From Gamarada debralockiae (taxonomy: Eukaryota; Ascomycota; Leotiomycetes; Helotiales; Hyphodiscaceae): a stretch of DNA of 21,133 nucleotides. Made by a program: the position numbers and the translations under genes. Shown piece after piece: positions 1 through 8,197 of the stretch (the stretch's first letter is position 1; every line of letters starts with the position of its first letter). Below the pieces are notes generated by a model. The model was not told the origin of the DNA. It saw only the letters and a program-made list of their open reading frames with translations, and ran no database searches. The stretch covers positions 1-21,133 of the forward strand of contig NXFV01001600.1 of the NCBI GenBank assembly GCA_002803225.1. Direction: 5' to 3'.

Positions 1-84
1 TTATATAACGATCTCTGGATATAACGAATTTTTGGGCCCTCGCCCATACAGATTTTTCGTGTTCGTTATAACCAGGTTTTACTG
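1..84. mobile_element. Terminal inverted repeat of a Tc1/mariner (pogo-like) DNA transposon, partial
   Basis: Read on the minus strand from 84, the sequence begins CAGTAAAACCTGGTTATAAC. This is the typical end of pogo/Tc1-mariner elements, and it is followed at 85-86 by TA, the usual target duplication. Just inside the end lie the inverted motifs GGTTATAACGAA and TTCGTTATATCC, and further in is another ATCGTTATATAA copy, as expected of transposase-binding repeats. No transposase is visible because the window starts inside the element. It could be an autonomous element or a MITE-like non-autonomous copy. Confidence 0.6.
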
Positions 85-86
85 TA

Positions 87-676
87 CTTCTCAAGAAGGT
101 GACTGTTTGGTTGTACTGTTCAATTAGTTACTCAGATTGAGTGCTAACGGGATCTTCAGGTATATTGTCAATGGATTTGGGAAGAAGAATCCCCCGACAC
201 TGCCCAACGACTCAAGGACATGAATGGTGTTGAAGGGGCAATTTTTTCCGTTAGAACTTAGAATCAGCGATTTGAGTTGCTGGAGGGTTACCTTAGACGT
301 GAACGTCATCTCTTAAAATTTCCCAGCTTGAGCACCTTGCCACCTTCTTCTCAAGGCCTCGCCCCAGTGGTATCTATTCACAGTATCTGTATGGTTTAGT
401 GTCTCAAAACCCCCAATAAGCTTTTTCGTTCATGCATATTCATGACATCAAGCCGTCTTCCGATCTCGGCATTGGCGGGGGACAAGGAGAGGTAATCACA
501 TGACCAAAACGGCAAGCGGCGTTGTTTGCCGAGCCAATTTCTTATTCTTCCAGAACAACGTCTGAAGTGACAACATCAGCCAAGCAATCCTGAGATGATA
601 GCAATAGAGACTACGAATTGATATCTTACGTTTACTATTCTTGCCCATCGGGAGATAGATCTTCCATACCCTAATC
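87..676. other. Intergenic region upstream of the Zn2Cys6 regulator
   Basis: There is no credible gene in these 590 bases. The short open frames lack recognisable domains. A CCAAT box sits at 534-538, about 140 bp before the regulator's start codon, and may belong to its promoter. No clear TATA box was seen. Confidence 0.5.
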
Positions 677-2861
677 ATGTCCGATTCCGGGGACGACATG
701 CGGAAGCGGAAACGCGACGAGCAGGAGCAACGCCGCACCTCGCACGCGTGCTTGCCTTGGTAGGCTTCAATTACTCAATCAAGAATATTTTTGAAGAATA
801 CTAATATTCGCTAGTCGGCGACGGAAGGTCAAATGCAGCGGCATAAAACCCTACTGTCAGAATTGCCTGCGTTTGAACAACAAGTGTCAATGGGCAGGTC
901 ATGAAGACCAACAAGATCACGTTATATCCGCAAATGGGATCCAGAATTTGGTCAATGCACAGCAGCGTCGTGTCTTGCTTGATATATTCTTCAACACTCC
1001 TCACTTGGATATCATGCGGCAGAGTATTCATCGTCTATCGTTCGAAAGTACAGAGTTCAATCAACAATCCGATTTTTTACTAGTATCTATCTATTGCCTA
1101 AGTGCTTTATATGTGTCCGAGTTGGATGTTCGTGCGGTCTTCAATGGAGAATCTGCTGTCAAGCTTTCACAAAGACTTGCGAAAGTTGCGCAGAAGTGTT
1201 CCAGAGATACTTCCGACCAACCCTCTGGTACCTGTCCTGCTCATCGTCACGTTCCTAACGCTAATACTTCCCAGTTACATCAACTCAAGCGAATCTTCTG
1301 CTTGGCTTCCGGGAGCTACTCTGTCGGACAGGGTACAAAGCATGGATGTAGTGCGTATTCTCCGAGTCGTTTCTTCCTTTTCCAGATGGCTTTGGGAGCC
1401 GCGAGACATATCCCACTTTCTAAATCATTCCTCGCGCCTCTTCAATCCATCTCGGTACTCTCAATTCTATCCCAAATAAGTAATGCTAACTCCGAGATTT
1501 TGCACAGCACCGGTGCGGCAATCCGAATGAGTCAAGCACTTCGGCTTGCCCGAGAGTATCACCAAAGACACTCAGCAGGAGAACAAGAAGTCAGGCGATG
1601 CACGCTGTGGACATGTTTTATCATGGATCGTCTAGTATCTTATGTTTGCTCTCGTCCTCAAACGCTGCGGACTGTCAAAGTTAGCGTACAACTTCCCTGC
1701 CCAGAGCGTCCATTCCTCTTTGGAGAGACATTCTCTGGGCCTACCTCATTCCTCGATACTGGTCCCGATCCAGATACCTCTGAAGTCCTGCCATATTTCC
1801 TCAAAGCGGTTGAGCATTGGGGGATCATGACAGATATGTCTGCATCTCGTGTAAAGGGTCCTCCGTCACATTCTCCGACTGATTCAGCAGGAGAGTTCTA
1901 CAAGGCCGAGGCAGCTGTTTTATCATGGAGGCGGAATCTGCCATCACGAATGATGTGGTCGTTGAGAAATTATCGGGCGCACCGGTTGCTTGGTCAAGGG
2001 AGTCTGTTCGTGTCCATGCACTTTGTTCTCAATCATTCTCTCTGTGTGGCGCATCAAGAGTACCTTCCTGAATTTGAAGGCGACCCGGCGTTTGACGATG
2101 CGCCTTCACCTGAGCCGTCGAGCAATCGGAGTGTGGTCAAAACTTGTCTTTCACATGCTGAGGATATAACTAAGATGGCATCGTTGCTATACAGTGGGGA
2201 CGACACGGATCGAGAGATGCTACGGGCGCCATTTGTTGGTGTGGCTTTGGAGAGTGCAGCTTGTTGCCATCTCTGGAGGATTCATCTTGACAGTCAAGAT
2301 CAGAACACTGACAGTGCTGTCGAGTCCCAACATCAAAACCATGCATCAGCAAAACAGAAGCTCAGTCTCCTCTCCGAGATCTTGAAGTCATGGTCTGATG
2401 TCTGGCCGATTGCAAGCTCATGGCATGAGACTATCGACCTACTGTCTCGGCTTTATCAAGCTTCCAATCCTGTAGGTCCGATGGAAATGGATGAAAATGG
2501 GCTCAGCAGAGCAGAGGAGAATCGGCCATTATCCTCGGGAGATGTTTCTATCGGTAGCGGATATCCATATCCTCAAAACCTCAAATCCCACAGAATGTTT
2601 GATAATATTCGTATGATTATTATGACGGCCTCCGATCCGCCGGCGCTAAGAAATCACCAAACCCGCCTTCATATCCAAAGCCTCTGGGACCGGATGTTTA
2701 CGTCTCAACAAATTATGCAAAATAACGTCGGCAGCGAGACAATGAGAAGCCATATACCCGAGACCATGCCGGAATTTGAAAACTTTTCTACGCTGGACGA
2801 TATGCTGAATTTCATGGACGACTTTCAAGGCTTCGAGAATTTTGATCCAACCAGATCATAG
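677..2861 (+). CDS. Zn2Cys6 fungal transcription factor (Fungal_trans domain)
   Basis: This is a nuclear DNA-binding regulator, 641 aa as spliced. Exons are 677-759, 815-1227, 1275-1350 and 1508-2861. Introns are 55, 47 and 157 nt, with CTAAT or CTAAC branch points. The binuclear zinc cluster is near the N-terminus: Cys25, 28, 35, 42, 45 and 52 with CX2CX6CX6CX2CX6C spacing, after a basic stretch. The second Cys codon is split by intron 1. Splicing introns 2 and 3 restores the conserved core GYKAWMYTGAAIRMSQ of the middle homology region (about residues 180-197), which is lost if they are read through. A TLWTCFIMDRL segment follows. The C-terminus (FSTLDDMLNFMDDFQGFENF) is acidic and aromatic, like an activation domain. 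The ATG at 677 is chosen because it opens the zinc-cluster exon. The target is unknown; the convergent oxidase is a candidate by position only. Confidence 0.88.
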
Positions 2862-4175
2862 GCGCGAGCCATTCTGAAGCAGATCAACAGCATTCTTCGC
2901 CATTCCCCTAACCACGATTTGTCAGCACCGAACAACAAAGAGACATTAGAAGATATTGACTCACCACGAAGCTTGATAGCCGGCACCACCAGCGCCATAA
3001 TTGTGAATAAGAACCGATCCCTCGAATACCGTCTTCTCAACACGTGCTCCGCCTTTCCTGCTTGCTGAAATCGAGATCAGCTTGATTCATCTAAGGATGA
3101 TAAAACCAAAACCTACGTCGAAGTCCAACTGCATGTTGGATAACCTTCAAATCCTCGGGTCTTCCCAATTCAGGAGCCAAAGCGCAACATCTCCTCTTTA
3201 TATCCTCCGCAAACTCGAGATCAACATCTCCATTCCACTCATTGTCAAAACGACATCCACCAAGAATCACACCACCGCCTGGCAGGCGGGGGAAGACATA
3301 CGTGGTATCTTTGTTGATTCTTTGGGGCGAGCGGAAGTACATTCGCTTTAAGGGCGTTCCTGAAGACATCACTTGACCATCCTGCTCGTACATTTTTGTA
3401 ACGGACATTTTGGGATTTTCAACGAGCAACACCTGACCCTGCTTCTTGTCAACGAGTTCACGAGTTTGGGGGTAAGAGTGAGACAAACTCTAGTTGGATA
3501 CAAAAGTTTGTCTTCAACGCCTTTCAAGCTATACGAGCCAAGACCCGTACAATTGAAAAATGCTTTCGCGTCCGGATAGTCTTTGATCAACTCACGAATG
3601 TCATCGTATGTCCGACGATGCATCTCAATTCCTCGCTTCAATGCCTCGCCTTGCAGCCTGTCGATCATCAGTTGGCGCTTTCCCTTCAGCCAAGAGAGGC
3701 AATTTACTCACCAAGGCAAATAAATCTGCACATTAATCACAAATGAATCGACATCCCACCCGAATACAGCACCCTTCCTCTTCAACTCCTCGTTATCAAT
3801 CATCCTCAACCCCCCAACTAATTTCTCAAACCACACTTTCCCTGTGCCCTGACTCAAAACACCAGCCTCTTTCATATCAGAATCAAATAAACTCCTCAAC
3901 TCCATTCTTCTAACACCTGCTTCAGGTATATGATCTGCAAGCTCGGCGAATTTGCGATACGTGATTTCATCCCAAGATTCTTGCACCCCATTGTCGGTAG
4001 CAACGCTTGACCAGTTGGCTCCAGCCCAGGGAGAGGTGTACTCAATTGATCTGTCGCCGGGGACGTGTTTGGCGATTATAGCGATGTTGGATGAAGGGTG
4101 ACGAGACTTGAGTTCGAGAGCGGTGGTGAGCCCGACGACACCGGCGCCGAGGACGACGTAGTCTGGAGATGTCAT
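2856..4175 (-). CDS. FAD-dependent D-amino-acid oxidase (DAAO/DDO family), peroxisomal
   Basis: This enzyme oxidatively deaminates a D-amino acid to a 2-oxo acid, ammonia and H2O2. Exons in coding order are 4175-3712, 3657-3489, 3438-3117, 3064-2965 and 2907-2856, giving 368 aa, the usual family length. Introns are 50-57 nt. The N-terminus has the FAD-binding GAGVVGL motif (residues 9-15), then SPWAGANW near 48-55. The FAD-domain segment NCTGLGSYSLKG and the TRGQVLLVENP join across intron 2 follow. The active-site region has TTYVFPR (Tyr258), GLRPSRKGGARVE with the substrate-carboxylate Arg (about 318), and IHNYGAGGAGYQASWG at the C-terminal FAD fold. The last residues are SRL, a PTS1 peroxisome signal. 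The motif GGCRFDNEW replaces the GGTYG of yeast DAAO, so D-aspartate or another substrate is possible. The 3' end overlaps the convergent regulator. Confidence 0.9.
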
Positions 4176-4300
4176 GCTGCAATGAATGTTGAGGAGTTTC
4201 GATGAATGGGCTGTTTTGATTTTATGTTTGGATCTGATTTCAATATTTGGATTGCAATGCTTTCTGTGTTCTTTTATCTACGTCGACAGATGGGTAGATC

Positions 4301-4388
4301 CGGTGCCGACGTGCAAAAGTGGGTGAGGTCCGGCTTTGTCAGGTGACTTAGCCACTTCATCAGACCGATCGTCCGGTTAGACAACCCG
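4301..4388. promoter_or_regulatory. Cluster of CGG/CCG triplets upstream of the oxidase
   Basis: About 125-215 bp upstream of the oxidase start codon lie CGG-N2-CCG (4301-4308), CCGG (4330-4333), CCG-N5-CCG (4365-4375) and CGG-N9-CCG (4374-4388). Zn2Cys6 dimers generally recognise paired CGG triplets, so these are plausible operator sites. Which regulator binds is not shown by the sequence. Confidence 0.3.
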
Positions 4389-5072
4389 GATGAGAGATGA
4401 TCATGTCTAAAGCGGAAACAGCATCTCCTCCTCTTTTTTAATTCTAAAATTTCATTTCGCCTTGCCTACATGGACATCCAATATAAGCAGGCCACGATGG
4501 GGGTATCTCGATCACTGTCACGTGCTATATACGTACTGCTTGCTCCTGTCGAGCCTCTGAGCCCCTGCTTTTTTCAGTATGTATCATATTCAGGAAGCTA
4601 GGGGAAATTAAATATCGCAGTCTCTTTCCTCTGCCTCAAACAAAGTTTCTCTGGTAGAGTAGATTAGGGAGGGTTAGAATGACAGTGAATTCTGTATCCA
4701 CTTTTCTAGCAAGCCAGCAGTCGCAACCGCTATGTCGTGCCGCGGAGTTACTTTCTTCTGCGGTTAATTACACACGTTCTCTTAGTATACTTTGAAGCCA
4801 TAATGAGTCAGTGCTTCATACACACAAGTACTTGTTCAAAGTCACTCTCATTACTTGGGTGTTCCATTGTTTGCCTTAAACTTTTGTCAGAATGACCACC
4901 CAGAATGGAATGAGTCTTCAATAGCGCTTCTACAATGTTCCAAGTTAGTTCATGCAAGCTGATGATGGAATAGAATTTTCACTATTTTCATACTCCAGCC
5001 TTCTCCCGTATTTGTCAAACTAATTCGTTCAACCGAAACAACACAACTTCGGTCTCAAACCATTACCCAGCG
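4389..5072. other. Intergenic region, no gene recognised
   Basis: No coding region was recognised. It contains a CACGTG E-box (4519-4524) and a TGAGTCA Gcn4/AP-1-type site (4804-4810). The last 60 bases before 5073 are rich in CA and CT (caaccgaaacaacacaac), resembling a fungal 5' leader. Confidence 0.4.
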
Positions 5073-5321
5073 ATGGAATACAACTTTCTCAATGGCAGCT
5101 GCTTGAGAAGGAAGTCAAACCCTAAATCAGGAGGATACGGATACACAGAACAAAGTCGTCTTCATCAGCCGCCACAGCCAAGCGACACAAATGTTGCAGA
5201 AGACAAGGCATTCCGGAATTTCGCGTACGCTCCAAAAGCCAAACTTGCAGCACGTTATGAACACCGACACCGAAAAGAGGCTAAGTGGGTAGTGCACGAC
5301 GGTGACGGCATAATGATTTGA
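5073..5321 (+). CDS. Small basic ORF, possibly the start of the decayed histidine phosphatase gene
   Basis: This 82-residue frame starts at an ATG in good context (cccagcgATGG) after a leader-like sequence. The first 60 residues match nothing I recognise, and there is no signal peptide. The last residues (RHRKEAKWVVHDGDGIMI) resemble the RH-x-EAxHNV opening of histidine phosphatases. Directly after the TGA, the same frame continues with VDPPLTKLG, another family motif. It is therefore more likely the 5' piece of the pseudogene that follows than an independent gene. Translation as a short peptide cannot be excluded. Confidence 0.25.
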   Translation: MEYNFLNGSCLRRKSNPKSGGYGYTEQSRLHQPPQPSDTNVAEDKAFRNFAYAPKAKLAARYEHRHRKEAKWVVHDGDGIMI

Positions 5322-5935
5322 GTCGATCCTCCTCTGACAAAGCTGGGACCGAGCCTCAGCAGCCCCAGCGAACAATTTTTTTGCCCATCAAATGGAAACT
5401 GAGAAGATGCCCATACCTCAGAGCATCTACACGAGTTCACAGACAAGACGCTTGGAGACCACGGAACTCGTTTATTTGAGTCTAGAATAATTCAAAAACA
5501 CTACTTTGTCTCCAAAAAGTGGCAGATGTAAGTTAATTCGCACTTTATTTTGTGTTTCAAGAATTGACAGAATCATAGCTCCTCCGCGCAATGAACGGCA
5601 TCCCCACCTGTGATATTCGGGGGACTAAATCCTCCATCGCTAGAATTCACCCCTCTTCATCTTTGATCCAACTTTCTCAGTGGAAGACGAACTTTGGGAC
5701 CCCAAAGTCCGCGAAAATGAGAAGGATAAAGATGAGCGCATGACAACATTCGTCAAGTATCTTTTTGTGAACGATGAAAGTGCTTTCGTGGCTTTGACAA
5801 GCCACTCAGGGGTCATTGTTGCGTTGCTCAGAGTAATTGGGCGCAGGGAGTCCAAGCCGAGGGCAGGGGACCAGTTTCCTGTTTTGGTGAAGGGCAAGGG
5901 CGGGATACGTTGGTCAGTAACACCCTTCATGGTAA
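5255..5935 (+). pseudogene. Histidine phosphatase (phosphoglycerate-mutase-like) pseudogene, copy A
   Basis: Pieces of one family appear in order but in changing frames. First comes an RH..EA-like start near 5255-5320. After an in-frame TGA (5319-5321) comes VDPPLTKLG (5322-5348). Next is TRRLETTEL at about 5440-5470, resembling the family's S-x-x-RR-x-x-x-T helix. LLRAMNGIPTCDIRGTKSSI follows from about 5576. The longest open part (about 5655-5935) contains VEDELWDPKVRENEKDKDER and FVALTSHSGVIVALLRVIG, with the family's second catalytic His in LTSHSG, and ends with FPVLVKGKG. The stop and at least two frame changes do not look like introns. The intact family is a cytosolic or secreted phosphatase/mutase of roughly 250-300 aa. 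A second remnant lies beyond the glucan synthase. Confidence 0.7.
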
Positions 5936-7019
5936 AAAGGGAAACAAGTGACCAAAATGATGTCACGTGTATTTCTACGGCAGAATCAAAGTTGTTATGC
6001 ATAGTTGGATGCGTGAGCGAGAAAGTTGAATTGGTCGATGAATCTTCAGTGGATTTCGGCAGACTTCTGCCTTGAATCAGCAATTGAGACCCAAGCCGTG
6101 AAGCAATAGATTCTCTCCCTTGAACTTTGAACCCAAAAATAATAAAAGGCAAAGGTGCTTTGGAAATCTCGACTCTGTTGTATAAAAACGAAGCAAAGTG
6201 ACAGGTGGCCGTTAAAATGTGGCGCTCAATATAGGGAGAGAGAGAAATCGAAGGGGCTGACGAGGGTGTGGCGATAGAAAACGAGGGCGGGAAGCTGGGA
6301 GTGTGTAAGCTACCAAGACGGAAATTCTTTGGTGCCAAACGGTGCGAATCACAACCTAAGGTGCGCACTTATCTCAGGCCCACTCCCCGACCCGTCCGGT
6401 TTTGTTTTGGCCAGGTCGCTTTCACACCTTTGACGAGAGATGGAGTCGACGCCACTTTTTATTGTCCTCGCATGTCCTCAACTTCGCCAAGCCTTTCCCA
6501 CTACATCCGTAGTGTCTCGGTACATGTCCAATTGAGCCTCAGCGCGATGTTCACATACTAAGGCTGTTTCTTTGGCGGCCTGAGGTCTGCTTACCGATCC
6601 GACGACGTCGTGTAACCACACTCATGATTGCTCTCTTCACCGCTACCACCTTCATCATGGTGGCTCAATTCAACGAGGGCAGCTTTATGCTTCAAGCTTA
6701 CCAAGACGATTTCAAAACATCATCTTGAAACATTTTACCGAGTAGCAAGCGTTCCCCAAGGCAAAGTCGCCATCATCATTCTCTAGTCTCTTGTCAGCAT
6801 CGCCTCTATATGTTCCTCAATGCAAAGAACTCAGCTTTGTTAGGGAAACGATCTAAAAGGGACTTCTAAGCCACTGCAGTTGTCGCTGATGCCGATGACC
6901 TAGGCCTTCGTGAGAATTTCCTATTCAAGCGAAGCCCACTGATTTGCCCACCTGAAACCTTGACTGCAAAATCACTCAAATTTCTCGGCTCTTCTCTTCT
7001 ACGGTCATGTCTAACTCGG
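5936..7019. other. Decayed intergenic region between two pseudogenes
   Basis: No gene is supported. A TATAAAA at 6181 and a short GA-rich stretch (6235-6247) have no gene attached. A 242-codon open frame on the minus strand (5640-6368) has no ATG near its start and no recognisable domain, and it lies partly antisense to the phosphatase relic. Part of 6870-7019 may be the eroded N-terminal half of the LPMO relic, but I cannot align it with confidence. Confidence 0.45.
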
Positions 7020-7033
7020 TAGTTTGAAGGAAG

Positions 7034-7433
7034 TTGTGGCTCTTCTTCCAAAAGCGTACGCTGCTGATATGCGTCCTGTCTGCTGGCAGCGTGTTAGGTT
7101 TCACTGTCAGCCCTGACATCTACCATCCTGGACCATTGATGGCATATATGGCGAAGGTTCCGAGTGGGTATACAGTCGCAGACTGGACTGGAAGTGGAAA
7201 TGTGTGGTTCAAAATTTACGAAGACGGTCCAATCTTTGGAACTAACGCCCTGACGTGGCCATCAAACGGTATGACTCCCTCCCTGTATTTCAGTTTCAAT
7301 TCCCAATGACATATCCCCCTCTGCCCCTCGCTGACCAACCATCTAACACTGCCTCCAGGTGACACCCTCGTGACTTTACGATCCCAAAAGCGACGCCCGG
7401 TTTGCCTATGGGAGGCTTCAACCCAAGTAGCTG
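7034..7433 (+). pseudogene. AA9 lytic polysaccharide monooxygenase (LPMO) fragment
   Basis: This is the middle of a copper-dependent AA9 enzyme that oxidatively cleaves cellulose or related glycans. The recognisable stretch runs from SAGSVLGFTVSPDIYHPGP through AYMAKVPSG to GSGNVWFKIYEDGP and ALTWPSNG. The IYHPGP segment carries the His-x-Gly-Pro motif of the copper site. A well-formed intron, 7269-7358 (GTATGA to CTCCAG, branch CTAAC), follows PSNG. After it, DTLVT is offset by one base from TIPKATPGLP, and the frame soon stops (TGA near 7431). The signal peptide, the N-terminal catalytic His and the C-terminal QYLLR...QFYISC half are absent. The frame before 7034 is also broken and no start codon is available. 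It is non-functional as an LPMO. Confidence 0.72.
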
Positions 7434-8197
7434 AGGCAAGAAAATGCCTGCTTTTCCTTCTTATCAAGAATATCTCACACCGACCTTCTCAAAATACCTA
7501 GCTTATGAATATCATTACAGATCTCTCATCAGCTATATGCATGGCTTCCTCTACAGCGGACCGTATCCACATTTGAGTAGGCCTGAACGGGGTTATGTCT
7601 ACTTAGTATACATACAACCATTAACAGGGTTCAGAGACCCTTTCTGGATAGGCATCCAATGAATAGTCGGCAAAACCCAAATGAAAAGAATCTCTGTCTC
7701 TACATTAAGCAAGTACGCTCAACTCTCAAAGGCGATCCAGTGACTGCTCTTGCCCTTAGGCCACTCGAGTGAAGTATTTGAAATATTTTTCTGCTGTTCA
7801 GGTACTTTCCATATTCAAGAGCTAACCGCCTGGCACGATGCGCCTCTCACCCAGCCTACTACTTCTCACTTCAGCTTATTTTACTCGGCCAGTCCGCGAC
7901 TGAGATTTCTGTAAGAGCTGGCGAGAAAAAGAATTCATTAAAATAGCATCAATGAGAAGAATCCCTGTCAGGCAAGCAGACTCCCATCAGTCACAAATCC
8001 GATGTGATCAGGTAGAAGGCATTGGCCACGCCAATGGTTCAGCTTTTATTTTTAAAATATCTTTTCGGTCCTTTATATACGGAATGATGATGTTACGGAA
8101 AGATGGAATGACATTTGAGGACTTCTTCTTTACTATTGAGCAACTTTGATTCCTTTGGTTCCTTTTACTCTCTTGTCGATCATCTTCAAGCATCAAG
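7434..8197 (+). promoter_or_regulatory. Upstream region of the alpha-1,3-glucan synthase
   Basis: No gene is recognised in these 764 bases. A 72-codon frame at 7444-7662 starts with ATG but has no domain or signal peptide. A TATATA box at 8074-8079 lies about 120 bp before the glucan synthase ATG and is a reasonable core promoter. The bases just before the ATG (agcatcaagATG) give a fair initiation context. Confidence 0.45.

Noticed and set aside
873..2861. A single uninterrupted exon for the transcription factor
   Set aside because: Read straight through, residues between DTSDQPS and TGAAIRM do not fit the family. Removing 1228-1274 and 1351-1507 restores the conserved GYKAWMYTGAAIRMSQ core with canonical splice and branch sites.
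5640..6368. A 242-codon minus-strand open frame
   Set aside because: It starts at GTG, has no domain or signal peptide, is rich in Ser/Phe/Pro from antisense reading, and runs opposite the phosphatase relic, whose family identity is clear on the plus strand.
6268..6561. A 97-codon plus-strand frame
   Set aside because: It begins at GTG, has no recognisable motif, and lies in a region of decayed sequence.
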